DNA from: CAVSRC01 sp963730325 | GTDB taxonomy: Bacteria > Pseudomonadota > Alphaproteobacteria > Rhizobiales > Kaistiaceae | Direction of reading: 5' to 3' | Assembly: GCA_963730325.1 (NCBI GenBank) | Contig: CAVSRC010000008.1 | Location: forward strand, 186,001 to 250,000 | Length of the DNA: 64,000 bases | Shown: in pieces, positions 27,121 to 38,376 of the stretch | Position numbering within the stretch: position 1 is the stretch's first letter | How the letters are laid out: every line of letters begins with the position of its first letter | The notes under the pieces: model-generated | What the model was told of the DNA's origin: nothing | Seen by the model: the letters and a program-made list of their open reading frames with translations, nothing else | Databases searched by the model: none | Program-made: the position numbers and the translations under genes

Positions 27121-27194
27121 GCCATTCGGCTGGAAACAACGGGCAGGAGGCGGCGCCGCGCGACATCCTGGCCGCATTCGGCATCGGGCCGGAG

Positions 27195-28058
27195 ATGCTT
27201 GTCGGCTGGGGCGGGCAATCCTGGGTCTATGCCCTCGACGAGAAACGCATCCTGCGCATCCTCAGGCGGCCGGGCGAGCCGCAGGCGCTGAGACGGCAAC
27301 AGAGCTTCCTCGCCGAGATCGACGGGCGGCTCGCCGTCCCGACATCGGTCATCGAGACGATCGACGGCCAGGGCCGCTACACCATCGAGCGGCGGCTCGC
27401 AGGCACGTCGCTGCTCGCCCTGCTGGCGCGGCTTGGCGGCGCCGACCGGCGCAAGGCGATCGCGGCTTATGTCGATGGCGCCGAGGCGACCGGGCGGCTT
27501 CTCATGCCGGAGCGTCCCTATGGCCAGGTGCTGGCGTCGGCGCCGATCACCGCGAAAACGTGGCCGGGCTTCTTCCGCGCCAGCCTCGACCATTGGCTTG
27601 CCGCCAACGGCGCCGCAATCGCGGCGGCGACGGGGAGCGTCCAGCGGGTGAGCGCCAACGCCCTGGCGCTCGCCGCCGCGCTGCCCGAGACACCGGCGAA
27701 GGGGCTCGCTCATGGCGACTACTTTCCCGGCAACGTTCTTCTCGACGAACGGCTCACGCTCAGCGGCCTGGTCGATTTCAGCGTGTTCACGCTGGTCGGC
27801 GACCCGCTCTATGACGCGATCACCGCGGCGCTGTTTCTGGAGATGATCGACGAGGCCGGCGCCGACGACGTGGCGCTGGCGCGGCAGCTTGTGCTCGACC
27901 GTCACGGCGAGGCGATCCTGCCGGTCGGCCGCTTCTACCGCGCCTATGCGGCGATCCTGATGGCCGACCCGGCCAATGCGGCGCCGCCCTATCCGCGTCT
28001 CTATGCCTGGAGCGTGGCCAATCTCAGGGCGCTGGCGGCGGGCAAGCTGGCGTTTTAG
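27195..28058 (+). CDS. Aminoglycoside-phosphotransferase-fold kinase-like protein
   Basis: 287 residues. Protein-kinase-like features of the APH superfamily: a short N-lobe (LVGWGGQSWVYALDEKRILR) with Lys candidates, the catalytic loop LAHGDYFPGNVLLDE (Asp followed by Asn), and the metal-binding DFSVFTLVGDPLYDA replacing the DFG-like region. Proteins of this fold phosphorylate small molecules such as choline, homoserine, fructosamines or antibiotics; nothing here identifies the substrate. GGAG lies just before the ATG. The frame remains open upstream to the apaG stop but has no standard start codon there. Confidence 0.7.
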   Translation: MLVGWGGQSWVYALDEKRILRILRRPGEPQALRRQQSFLAEIDGRLAVPTSVIETIDGQGRYTIERRLAGTSLLALLARLGGADRRKAIAAYVDGAEATGRLLMPERPYGQVLASAPITAKTWPGFFRASLDHWLAANGAAIAAATGSVQRVSANALALAAALPETPAKGLAHGDYFPGNVLLDERLTLSGLVDFSVFTLVGDPLYDAITAALFLEMIDEAGADDVALARQLVLDRHGEAILPVGRFYRAYAAILMADPANAAPPYPRLYAWSVANLRALAAGKLAF

Positions 28059-28350
28059 GGCGGCCATTCCGTATGGAGGGCATGATCGCATCGCCCCGCA
28101 CCGCGGAACAGGCCAGCGGCATGATCTCGGCGAAAACCAAGGAAGAGATGCGTCTTGGCGAGGTCAAATATCGCAGCGTCCGGCGCGCCAGGGCGGCTTT
28201 GCCGGTCTCCGGACCGTCTGGCCGCTCACGGCGAGGTTTGAACTTGCTAATGCCCGACCCAGACGGCAATCTCTTGACGCGAAGATTTCGTCATGCGGCC
28301 GATGTCGGTACACTAGACTGCGGGCTCGCAATTACTTTGGGGGGCAAACG
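28059..28350. other. Intergenic stretch without a convincing gene
   Basis: A 93-codon open frame (28073-28354) exists but has no ribosome-binding site or family resemblance, and its local composition is more AT-rich than neighbouring genes. It probably holds the promoter of the small secreted protein at 28351. Confidence 0.5.
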
Positions 28351-28674
28351 ATGAAACAGACTGCCGGTATATTTGGCGGAACCGCCGGACTCTTTACGGG
28401 TCTTCTTATGGCCAGCGCCACCCTCGCGGGACCGGCCGAGGTCGCGTCGATCGAGGCCGGCTGCCAAAAGAGCACCAATTGGACCGTGGGCGCCTGCACC
28501 TGCATTGCCGCCATGGCCGGCGATCTGGATCCGATCGAACAGTCGTTCCTTGCCGCCATGCTCAACGAGGATCAGGCCAAGATCGTCGAAATCCGCGCGA
28601 AGATGTCGATCCCGCAGATGCAGCGCGCGGCCTTGTTCATGGCCAATAGCGGACCGGCCTGCCAGGGCAAGTGA
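28351..28674 (+). CDS. Small secreted cysteine-containing protein, unknown function
   Basis: 107 residues. A signal peptide (GGTAGLFTGLLMASATLAGP) precedes a mature part with four Cys (EAGCQ, GACTC, PACQ), which could form two disulfides in the periplasm. The middle, DLDPIEQSFLAAMLNEDQAK, is predicted helical. A G-rich stretch lies about 5 nt before the ATG. No family is recognised. It is 38 bp upstream of the OmpA-family gene on the same strand, so it may be part of the same transcript. Confidence 0.65.
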   Translation: MKQTAGIFGGTAGLFTGLLMASATLAGPAEVASIEAGCQKSTNWTVGACTCIAAMAGDLDPIEQSFLAAMLNEDQAKIVEIRAKMSIPQMQRAALFMANSGPACQGK

Positions 28675-28712
28675 TGATCCGCCGATAGTCAGCAAAGGAT
28701 TCGGAGGGCACG

Positions 28713-29702
28713 ATGTCTTGGAGAGCAATCGCCGCCGGGGCCGCGATGGCCTGCCTTGCCGCCACGCTGTCGATGGCAGCCGATATCGAGGGTGTTCAGG
28801 AACACCCGATGATCGAACGCTATCCCGGTCAGGACATCCGCTGGCAGCAGATCGAGAACCACCTGCCCTACCGTATCCCGGCTGGCCCGGTGACCGGTTT
28901 CAGAAAGATCGATGCGTGGATCGACACGCAAGGACGGGTCACACGAACGCTCTACGTGTTCAGGGGCGCCAAACGGACCTATTCGGAAATCTACCAGAAC
29001 TATCTCGACGCGCTGAAAGGCGAGGCCTTCGAGATCCTTGCCCAAGGCAAGTCGGACAGCCGCCGCGGCAACGATGTCGGGTCGACCAACTGGACCGGTG
29101 TCTATCTTGCCGAGAATCCCCCCGGCAAGCCGGGCGAGATCACGACGATGACCTCCGGGACGTCCTCGCAGGGCGGAGCGGGCGCGATCGTCGCGCGCAA
29201 GGAACGCGCAGCGGGCACGGCCTACGTGGTCATCAATGTCGAGCAGCACTCGGCCGATTATGTCGGCACGCTCATCGACATTGTCGAGGTGGCGGCGGTT
29301 CAGTCCGGGCTCGTCGCCGTCAATGCCGAGGCTATCGGGCGGGACCTGAGTGAGAAGGGCCGGGTCGTGCTCGACGGTATCCTGTTCGAATTCGACAAAG
29401 CGACGCTGAAGGCCGAATCCAAAACTGCCCTGGAGGCAGTCGCACAATATCTCAAGGCCAATCCGGCGAAGGGCTTCTATGTGGTCGGACATACCGACGC
29501 CGTCGGGCGCTTTGCCTATAACCAGGAGCTTTCCGCCGACCGGGCCAAGGCCGTGGTCGAAGCGCTCACGACGCGCTACGGCGTCGCGGCCGGACGGCTC
29601 GAGGCCCATGGTGTCGGGCCGCTCGTGCCGGTGTTCTCCAACGGCTCGGATGCCGGACGGGATCGCAATCGACGGGTGGAACTGGTCGAGCGGCCCTCTT
29701 GA
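28713..29702 (+). CDS. DUF4892-type OmpA-family outer-membrane/periplasmic protein
   Basis: 329 residues. A signal peptide ending near ATLSMAAD is followed by a domain like DUF4892 (HPMIERYPGQDIRWQQIENH, then GRVTRTLYVFRG) and a C-terminal OmpA peptidoglycan-binding domain. The latter has ILFEFDKATLKAES, VVGHTDAVGRFAYNQELSAD, RAKAVVEAL, GVGPLVPV and NRRVELVE, with the Asp and Arg residues that bind diaminopimelate. It likely links the envelope to the cell wall. GGAGGG precedes the ATG. No partner genes beyond the small secreted protein are seen. Confidence 0.82.
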   Translation: MSWRAIAAGAAMACLAATLSMAADIEGVQEHPMIERYPGQDIRWQQIENHLPYRIPAGPVTGFRKIDAWIDTQGRVTRTLYVFRGAKRTYSEIYQNYLDALKGEAFEILAQGKSDSRRGNDVGSTNWTGVYLAENPPGKPGEITTMTSGTSSQGGAGAIVARKERAAGTAYVVINVEQHSADYVGTLIDIVEVAAVQSGLVAVNAEAIGRDLSEKGRVVLDGILFEFDKATLKAESKTALEAVAQYLKANPAKGFYVVGHTDAVGRFAYNQELSADRAKAVVEALTTRYGVAAGRLEAHGVGPLVPVFSNGSDAGRDRNRRVELVERPS

Positions 29703-29756
29703 GCCGCCGCCGGAGCCGAGCAATGGCGAAATTCGATTCAGGCGCGAGGGGATTTC

Positions 29757-30769
29757 TCAGTGCCCTGAATGACTTGGCTCGGCGGCGAAATCCGCCGGGT
29801 CGAAGCGGTAGTGCTTGCTGCAGAATTCGCAGGTGACCGAGATGACGCCGTTTTCGGTGCTCTCGGTGATTTCCTCGGCCGTGAAGGTGGCGAGCAGGCC
29901 GGCGACGCGCTCGCGCGAGCAGGAGCATTCGTCGCGGATCTCGGCGGCGCGATAGACGCGCACGCCGCGCTCGTGGAACAGACGGAAGAGCAAGGTCTCG
30001 ACCGGCACCATCGGGTCGGTCAGTTCGTCGTCCTGGATGGTGCCGACCAGAACCTGCGCCTCGGTCCAGGCGTCGTCCTCGTCAAAGTCGTCGGCGAACC
30101 CGGCGTCGCCGGGCCCGTCGCCGGCCGGCAGGTCCGCCTGGCGCATGCGCTCCGGCGCGTCGGGCAGAAACTGCACCAGCAGGCCGCCGGCGCGCCAGCG
30201 GCGATGCATGCGGTCGCCCTCGCGCACGTGCATTTCCGCCGCGGCGAGACGGATGCGCGTCGGGATCTGCTCGGACTGGCGGAAATAGGTGTGGGCGACC
30301 TGCTCCAGGCTCTCTCCCTCCAGCGGCACGATGCCCTGATAGCGGTTCATGTGGTTGCCCTGGTCGACGGTCATGGCGAGCGTGCCGTGGCCGAGAAGCG
30401 CACCGGGATCGGCGGCGCCGGCCGCCTCCGCCGCGGCCACGGCGGCTTCATCGAAACGGGCATAGGCACGGATGCCGCCGTCGGTGCGGTAATCGACGAC
30501 CAGCATGTCGACCGGGCCGTCGGTGCGGGTCTGCAGGATGAACTTGCCGTCGAATTTCAGCGACGAGCCGAGCAGGACGGCGAGCACCGTCGCTTCGGCG
30601 AGCAGGCGGGCGACCGCGGTCGGATAGTCGTGGCGGGCAAGGATGGTATCGAGCACCGGGCCCATCTGGATGACGCGGCCGCGCACGTCGATGGCGGCGA
30701 CCTCGAAGGGGCGAACGGCATCGTCGCCCGCCGGGCCGAGAGGCTCGCCGGTCTGCTCGATCCGAACCG

Positions 30770-30773
<4 letters not shown>
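29757..30773 (-). CDS. hslO: Redox-regulated chaperone Hsp33
   Basis: 338 residues. A cytoplasmic holdase chaperone activated by oxidative unfolding. The N-terminal domain runs from VRPFEVAAIDVRGRVIQMGP; the C-terminal redox switch has the zinc-binding CSC in DECSCSRER and CEFC in VTCEFCSKHYRF, all four Cys present. It is longer than E. coli Hsp33 through an acidic insert (GDAGFADDFDEDDAW), common in alphaproteobacteria. Its ATG overlaps the argF stop by 4 bp (ATGA), so it is translationally coupled to argF, a typical rhizobial arrangement. Confidence 0.95.
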
Positions 30774-31687
<914 letters not shown>

Positions 31688-31699
31688 CGACGCAACTCC

Positions 31700-32893
<1,194 letters not shown>

Positions 32894-33116
32894 TTCTGCC
32901 GCCTGCGGCTGCGCCGCCGGTTCCGTTATCCAGAGGCCAAAACTAAAAAGTGCCGCCGGAGGGCAGCACCTGATCCTTCAGGCCCTATATCGACCCAAGC
33001 CGTTGAAGTGTCAATCAACACGGCCCCGGACCGCCGCCAATTCCATCCCCTGCGCGCCAGCGCGAGGCGGTGCGACAAAGCCACGATCTGGGGAAAACAA
33101 AAGTAATCCACCTATC

Positions 33117-33271
33117 GATTCGTCGGGACTCTTGTCAGCGAGTCAATCGCTATTGTAGCTTGCGCCTGTCGAGTACGACGAAACGAAATTCGCGGCGGAC
33201 CTCAGTATCCATTGTTACGCGTTTGACGTTGCCCAGCGGAGCGGGCAACGCGGGGAGAGGGATTCGGAGTC
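33117..33271 (+). promoter_or_regulatory. Cluster of five GANTC (CcrM methylation) sites upstream of gcrA
   Basis: GATTC 33117, GACTC 33127, GAGTC 33140, GATTC 33261 and GAGTC 33267 lie within 155 bp in the 404-bp gap (32894-33297) between argD and gcrA. CcrM methylates GANTC and GcrA binds such promoters in Caulobacter, so this is probably a cell-cycle and possibly autoregulatory promoter. The rest of the gap shows no gene. Confidence 0.6.
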
Positions 33272-33297
33272 TGCCGCAGGCAACAGGATGATGCGGC

Positions 33298-33798
33298 ATG
33301 AGCTGGACAGACGAACGCGTCGAGTTGCTCAAGAAATTGTGGAGCGAAGGGCTGAGCGCGAGCCAGATTGCGGCGCAGCTTGGCGGCGTAACCCGCAATG
33401 CGGTGATCGGCAAGGTGCACCGCCTCTCTCTGTCGGGGCGCGCCAAGCCGGCTTCGTCGAACCCGCGCCCGCGCAAGGTGCGCACGGGGTCGTCGCAGCG
33501 CGTGGCGCGGCATTACGTATCGGGCAACACGGCACTGAAGACCCACGCCAACCCGGCGCCGCGGCGCCTGCCGGCGCCGGTGGCGCTCGAGGACGTGGTC
33601 GTGCCGATCAGCCTCAAGGTGTCGCTGCTGGCGCTCAACGACACCATGTGCAAATGGCCGGAGGGCGACCCCGGCACCGAGGGCTTCCACTTCTGCGGCC
33701 ACCGCAACTGGAACAGCCTGCCCTATTGCGAGTATCACAGCCGCCTCGCCTACCAGCCGGTCGACCGGCGCCGCGACCGGCGGAGCGGCAGCTACTGA
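33298..33798 (+). CDS. gcrA: GcrA cell cycle regulator
   Basis: 166 residues. The N-terminal helix-turn-helix starts MSWTDERVELLKKLWSEGLS and continues ASQIAAQLGGVTRNAVIGKV with HRLSLSGRAK, the DNA-binding module that senses GANTC methylation and contacts sigma-70. A basic linker follows. The C-terminal sigma-interacting domain has CKWPEGDPGTEGFHFCG and PYCEYHSRLAYQP, with Cys and His typical of the family. GcrA and CcrM together time cell-cycle transcription in alphaproteobacteria. Confidence 0.97.
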   Translation: MSWTDERVELLKKLWSEGLSASQIAAQLGGVTRNAVIGKVHRLSLSGRAKPASSNPRPRKVRTGSSQRVARHYVSGNTALKTHANPAPRRLPAPVALEDVVVPISLKVSLLALNDTMCKWPEGDPGTEGFHFCGHRNWNSLPYCEYHSRLAYQPVDRRRDRRSGSY

Positions 33799-33839
33799 GG
33801 CGGGCCGTCCGCGCCTGAAACAAGAGGCCGTCCTGCGAG

Positions 33840-33856
33840 GCCCGCCTGCGGCGGGC
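33840..33856. terminator. GC-rich hairpin between convergent gcrA and the cytochrome-like gene
   Basis: GCCCGCC-TGC-GGCGGGC, a perfect 7-bp stem with a 3-nt loop, lies in the 92-bp convergent gap. No T-run follows, so it may be a weak bidirectional terminator. Confidence 0.35.
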
Positions 33857-33890
33857 ACCTCGGCATGAGGCCTTCTTGGCGGAGCGGCGC

Positions 33891-35111
33891 CTACTTCCCG
33901 CCGGCGGTGACGCTCTTGGCCTCGATCAGCGACCAGACGGAATCGAGCGCGAGATAGCGTTGCTGGCCGCCGGCGGCCTGGCCGGGGAGCAGGAACGCGC
34001 CGGCCTCGGGCGGGCCGTTATAGCTCTCCACCCGTCCATCGGGACCGATCTTGAACACCGGCAGGCGCATGGCCACCGGCCGCTCCGGCTGGTGCTCCTT
34101 GCCGTCAGGTCCGAGAACGAAGCTCGCCGCCTCGTTGCGATTGGGCCCGATGGTGGAGCGGGCATGGCACGACATGCAGGATGCCGACTGCTGGAAGCCG
34201 GTCTCCAGCTCGGAATTGGCGAGGATCACCGGTTTGCCTTCGGCATCGGCGTAATCGATCTGGGTGCCGCGCAGGCGGTAATAGGCCCAGCGCGTGCCTT
34301 CGAGACCGAGGCCGGCGGGGGCGCGATTGCAGTCGAGCTGGTCGGCCGGACAGGCGACGCTGTCACGCGAGGGATTGAGCCAGCCCTCGTCGAAGATGCC
34401 GGTGCGATAGGGGTTGTCGACATGCTCGAAGGTCGCCCACAGCCAATGGGGCAGCACCTTGGAGGCGATGTGCAGCGCCGTCAGGCCGTAGGTGTAGCGG
34501 CGCTTTGATTTCGGGTCGCGAAACTCTTCCCACTGATAGCGCGCCTTGTCCTCCTCGCCGATCGCCCGCCACACCGCCTGCACCTGGATGGAACCGGGCG
34601 GGAAGGAGACCGGCCGGCGGTTGTAGAAGAACGACTGCTGGCCCTCGATGGAATAGAGGTTGTTCTCGCGGATGTAGTCGAAGGTCGCCTGATTGAGCCA
34701 CACCTCCTCCTGTTCGTCGCTGACGCTGTCCGGCTTGACCGGCGAGACGTCGCGGAACATGGCGATCTGGCGCGGCACGGAGCGGGTGCTGAGCCTGCGC
34801 GCTTCAGACCACGGGAGCTCGTCCCAGGCCGGCGGCTCAGCCCCCTTGTCGAGATAGACCTGATCGGACTGGGCCCAGGTTTCGAACATGACGAGGCCGG
34901 GGTCGCCATAGGGCCGGTCGCTGGCCGGCATGCGGCTGGCCTCGTCGGCCGGCCAGGTGAGCGCCACGAACAGGTCCCAGGCGAAGCGATCGGGATCGCG
35001 GGCGGCGAGCGCCGCGTCGGTCGGTGCGATCCAGGGATCGGCGGCCATTGCCGGCAACCAGGAGCCGGCCAGCGCCAGCCCGGCCAGCACACCCACCACA
35101 ACGCGTTTCAT
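33891..35111 (-). CDS. Periplasmic protein with a single heme c motif, unknown function
   Basis: 406 residues. A clear signal peptide (VVVGVLAGLALAGSWLPAMA) is followed by a large domain with many Trp and Tyr residues (FAWDLFVALTWPADEASR, RPYGDPGLVMFETWAQSDQV, VQAVWRAIGEEDKARYQW). Toward the C-terminus there is one heme-attachment motif, CMSCH, near residue 312. The pattern is like uncharacterised cytochrome c-type proteins scattered among Proteobacteria; the axial ligand and electron partner are unknown. There is no neighbouring respiratory operon. The gene ends against gcrA and starts just before the pho region, but is probably transcribed on its own. Confidence 0.6.
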   Translation of the reverse strand: MKRVVVGVLAGLALAGSWLPAMAADPWIAPTDAALAARDPDRFAWDLFVALTWPADEASRMPASDRPYGDPGLVMFETWAQSDQVYLDKGAEPPAWDELPWSEARRLSTRSVPRQIAMFRDVSPVKPDSVSDEQEEVWLNQATFDYIRENNLYSIEGQQSFFYNRRPVSFPPGSIQVQAVWRAIGEEDKARYQWEEFRDPKSKRRYTYGLTALHIASKVLPHWLWATFEHVDNPYRTGIFDEGWLNPSRDSVACPADQLDCNRAPAGLGLEGTRWAYYRLRGTQIDYADAEGKPVILANSELETGFQQSASCMSCHARSTIGPNRNEAASFVLGPDGKEHQPERPVAMRLPVFKIGPDGRVESYNGPPEAGAFLLPGQAAGGQQRYLALDSVWSLIEAKSVTAGGK

Positions 35112-35206
35112 ATCGTTCTCCGCCGCCTTTTTGGCCCCTCAAGCCAATCAGGCTAGCAAACGGCGGATTAACGGCAAATGCGTGATGAACGCACAGTTTT
35201 TAACGG

Positions 35207-35902
35207 TCAGGCCGCGGCGGTGAAGCTCTCGTCGAAGGAATAGCCGGAACCGCGCACGGTGCGGATCGGATCGCGACCACGGCCGAGCGCCTTCCTGAGC
35301 CGACCGACATGGACGTCGACGGTGCGCTCGTCGACGAAGACATCGCGACCCCAGACGCTGTCGAGAAGCTGGGCGCGCGAAAATACGCGGCCGGGGCTCT
35401 GCATGAGGAATTCGAGCAGGCGAAATTCGGTGGGGCCGAGGTGCAGCTCGCGGCCGTTGCGGCGGACGCGATGGGTGTCGCGGTCGAGCTCGATGTCGCC
35501 GCCCTTGAGCACCGAGGCGACCAGCTCCGGCTTGGAGCGGCGCAGGATGGCGCGCACCCGCGCCATCAGCTCGGGAACCGAGAACGGCTTGACGACGTAA
35601 TCGTCGGCGCCGGTGGCGAGCCCGCGGACGCGCTCCTGTTCCTCGCCGCGCGCCGTCAGCATGATGATCGGCAGCGCCCGGGTGGCCTCGCGGGTGCGCA
35701 GGCGCCGGCACAGCTCGATGCCGGAGACGCCGGGCAGCATCCAGTCGAGCAGCAGCAGATCGGGCACGGTCTCGCGCAGCCGCGTCTCGGCGTCGTCGCC
35801 GCGCTCCACCGTATCGACCGCGTAGCCCTCCGCCTCGAGATTGTAGCGGAGCATCAGCGACAGCGGTTCCTCATCCTCGACGATCATCACCTTCGGCGTC
35901 AT
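35207..35902 (-). CDS. phoB: Phosphate regulon response regulator PhoB
   Basis: 231 residues. Receiver domain (KVMIVEDEEPLSLMLRYNLE) with phosphoacceptor Asp53 in LLLLDWMLPG and the Lys in VVKPFSVPEL. An OmpR-type winged helix follows, with ELHLGPTEFRLLEFLMQ and RTVDVHVGRLRKALG, then IRTVRGSGYSFDE. It activates Pho-box promoters when phosphate is low. ATG 35902 has GGGAG upstream; an in-frame ATG at 35938, touching the phoU stop, would add 12 residues. Last gene of the pst-pho cluster. Confidence 0.96.
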   Translation of the reverse strand: MTPKVMIVEDEEPLSLMLRYNLEAEGYAVDTVERGDDAETRLRETVPDLLLLDWMLPGVSGIELCRRLRTREATRALPIIMLTARGEEQERVRGLATGADDYVVKPFSVPELMARVRAILRRSKPELVASVLKGGDIELDRDTHRVRRNGRELHLGPTEFRLLEFLMQSPGRVFSRAQLLDSVWGRDVFVDERTVDVHVGRLRKALGRGRDPIRTVRGSGYSFDESFTAAA

Positions 35903-35937
35903 CGCCGCAGCTCCCGGTCGCCCATCGTTCGTTCGCA

Positions 35938-36657
35938 TCAGGTGTCGTTGTACTCAACCGAGGTGAGGCTGGACGTGTCCTGCTTGGGACGTTCGTCGGC
36001 CAGCACCACGCCGGTGATCAGATAATGCAGCGTCTCGGCGATGTTGGTGGCGTGATCGCCGATGCGCTCGAGGTTCTTGGCACAGAACAGAAGATGCGTG
36101 CACATGGTGATGTTGCGCGGGTCCTCCATCATGTAGGTGAGGAGCTCGCGGAACAGCGAGGTGTACATCGCGTCGATCTCGTTGTCGCGCTCCCACACGG
36201 TGAGCGCCGAGGAGAGATCGCGGGCGGCGAAGGCATCGAGGATCGCCTTGAGCTGGGCGAGCGCCATGTCGGCAATATGCTCGACGCCGGCGACCAGCCG
36301 CTGCTGACCGAAATTGGTGTCGATGGCGATGACGCGCTTGGCTGTGTTCTTGGCAAGATCGCCGACGCGCTCGAGGTCGTTGGCGATGTGGATCGCCGCC
36401 ATGATCTCGCGCAGGTCGCGCGCCATCGGCTGGCGCCGGGCGATCATCTGGATGGCGCTTTCCTCGATCTGCTGCTGCAGCTTGTCGATGCTGTCGTCGC
36501 CGGTGATGACGCGCTGGGCGAGCGCGGCGTCGCGGTTGACCAGCGCGGCTGCCGAATCGGCAACGTATTGTTCGGCAAGGCCGCCCATTTCGGCGATCTT
36601 GCGGGAAAGTTCGCCCAACTCCTCGTCGAACGAGGCAACGGTGTGTTGTTCGGCCAT
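35938..36657 (-). CDS. phoU: Phosphate transport system regulator PhoU
   Basis: 239 residues, two three-helix PhoU repeats. Metal-binding acidic motifs appear as IHIANDLERVGDLAKNTAKR in the first half and CAKNLERIGDHATNIAE in the second. It links the Pst transporter to PhoR and represses the Pho regulon when phosphate is plentiful. It lies 22 bp downstream of pstB and its stop is next to the phoB start region. Confidence 0.96.
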   Translation of the reverse strand: MAEQHTVASFDEELGELSRKIAEMGGLAEQYVADSAAALVNRDAALAQRVITGDDSIDKLQQQIEESAIQMIARRQPMARDLREIMAAIHIANDLERVGDLAKNTAKRVIAIDTNFGQQRLVAGVEHIADMALAQLKAILDAFAARDLSSALTVWERDNEIDAMYTSLFRELLTYMMEDPRNITMCTHLLFCAKNLERIGDHATNIAETLHYLITGVVLADERPKQDTSSLTSVEYNDT

Positions 36658-36679
36658 GGTCGCGCTCTCCGCGTGGTGA

Positions 36680-37531
36680 TCAGCCGAAGCGGCCGGTGAT
36701 GTAATCCTGGGTGCGCCGGTCGGTCGGCGCGGTAAACATCCTGTTGGTCTCGTCGTACTCGACCAGCTCGCCGAGATACATGAAGGCAGTGTAGTCCGAA
36801 ACGCGCGCCGCCTGCTGCATGTTATGGGTGACGATGGCGATGGTATACTCGTTCTTCAACTCGTCGATCAGCTCCTCGATCTTGGCCGTCGAAATCGGAT
36901 CGAGGGCGGAGGCCGGCTCGTCGAGCAGCACGACTTCGGGCTGGACGGCGACGGTGCGGGCGATGCACAGGCGCTGCTGCTGACCGCCGGACAGGCTGAG
37001 GCCGCTGGCGCGGAGCTTGTCCTTGACCTCATCCCACAGCGCCGCCTTGGTCAGCGCCGCCTCGACACGATCGGCGAGCTCGGCGCGCGGCGGGCGCTCG
37101 TAAAGCTGGATGCCGAACGCGATGTTGTCGAAGATCGTCATCGGAAACGGCGTCGGCTTCTGAAAGACCATGCCGACCTTGGAGCGCAGCAGGTTGAGGT
37201 CCTGTTGCGGCGACAGGATGTTTTCGCCGTCGAGGATGACCTCGCCCTCGGCGCGCTGCTTCGGATAGAGGTCGTACATGCGGTTGAACACGCGCAGCAG
37301 GGTCGACTTGCCGCAGCCCGACGGACCGATGAAGGCGGTCACGTGGTTCGCGTAGAGCGGCAGGCTGATCGATTTCAGCGCCTGCGTATCGCCGTAGTAG
37401 AAGTGCAGGTCGCGGACGGTCATCTTCTCGACCTTGGGCTTGCCGGCAAGCTCGGGATCCGGCGCCCGGACGGCGACATCGAACTCCGGCGTTTCCGCCG
37501 AACCCTTCGTCGTCAGGCTGACGTCGCTCAT
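36680..37531 (-). CDS. pstB: Phosphate ABC transporter ATP-binding protein PstB
   Basis: 283 residues with a 35-residue N-terminal extension before VRDLHFYYGDTQALKSISLP. ABC motifs: FIGPSGCGKSTLLRVFNRM (Walker A), the Q-loop VGMVFQKPTPFPM, LSGGQQQRLCIARTVAVQPE (signature), VVLLDEPASALDP (Walker B) and IAIVTHNMQQAARVSDY (H-loop). It powers PstCA. The start overlaps the pstA stop by 4 bp. Confidence 0.97.
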   Translation of the reverse strand: MSDVSLTTKGSAETPEFDVAVRAPDPELAGKPKVEKMTVRDLHFYYGDTQALKSISLPLYANHVTAFIGPSGCGKSTLLRVFNRMYDLYPKQRAEGEVILDGENILSPQQDLNLLRSKVGMVFQKPTPFPMTIFDNIAFGIQLYERPPRAELADRVEAALTKAALWDEVKDKLRASGLSLSGGQQQRLCIARTVAVQPEVVLLDEPASALDPISTAKIEELIDELKNEYTIAIVTHNMQQAARVSDYTAFMYLGELVEYDETNRMFTAPTDRRTQDYITGRFG

Positions 37532-38376
37532 GACTGCTTCCCCATGCTCGAGAGGGCGCGCGCGACGACATTGAGCGTCAGCACGGCAAAGGTGACGATC
37601 AACGCGCCGGTCCAGGCAAGCTGCTGCCAGTCGTCATAGGGCGACAGGGCGAACTGGAAGATGGTGACAGGCAGGTTGGCCATCGGGGCGTTGAGGTCGA
37701 GGCTCCAGAACTGGTTGTTGAGGACGGTGAACAGCAACGGCGCCGTCTCGCCGGTGATGCGCGCAATCGCCAGAAGCACGCCGGTGACGATGCCGGCGCG
37801 GGCGGCGCGATAGGAGACATCGGCGATGATCTTCCAGCGCGGCGAGCCGAGCCCGGAGGCGGCCTCGCGCAGCGAATCGGGCACCAGAAGCAGCATGTCC
37901 TCGGTGGTGCGGATGACCACCGGCAGCACCAGGATGGCGAGCGCGACGCCGCCGGCCCAGCCGGAGAAATGACCCATGCGAACGACCATGATCTCGTAGA
38001 CGAACAGGCCGATGACGATGGACGGCGCCGACAGCAGGATGTCGTTGACGAAACGCACGACCGAGGTGATGCGCGCATAGCGGCCGTATTCGGCCATGTA
38101 GGTGCCGGCGAGAATGCCGATCGGCGTGCCGACGGCGACACCGAAGACGGTGAGCATCAGGCTGCCGACGATGGCATTGGCAAGACCGCCGGCGTTGCCC
38201 GGCGGCGGCGTGTTGGCGGTGAACACCTCAAGCGACAGGCCGGCGACGCCGTTCCACAGCAGCGTCGCCAGGATAAGGAGCAGCCACAGCGCGCCGAAGG
38301 CCGTGGCCCCGACGGACAGGGCCATGGTGATGGTATTGCGCCGGCGACGGCGATTGTAGCGGGCCATCGACTTCAT
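37528..38376 (-). CDS. pstA: Phosphate ABC transporter permease PstA
   Basis: 282 residues, about six membrane helices, beginning MKSMARYNRRRRRNTITMAL. The permease coupling (EAA) loop is DSLREAASGLGSPRWKIIAD. It forms the inner-membrane channel with PstC. The ATG at 38376 overlaps the pstC stop (ATGA) and the stop overlaps pstB by 4 bp, so pstC, pstA and pstB are tightly coupled. Confidence 0.96.
   Translation of the reverse strand: MKSMARYNRRRRRNTITMALSVGATAFGALWLLLILATLLWNGVAGLSLEVFTANTPPPGNAGGLANAIVGSLMLTVFGVAVGTPIGILAGTYMAEYGRYARITSVVRFVNDILLSAPSIVIGLFVYEIMVVRMGHFSGWAGGVALAILVLPVVIRTTEDMLLLVPDSLREAASGLGSPRWKIIADVSYRAARAGIVTGVLLAIARITGETAPLLFTVLNNQFWSLDLNAPMANLPVTIFQFALSPYDDWQQLAWTGALIVTFAVLTLNVVARALSSMGKQS

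Noticed and set aside
28073..28354. 93-codon open frame before the small secreted protein
   Set aside because: No ribosome-binding site, no family resemblance and overlap with the next gene's start.
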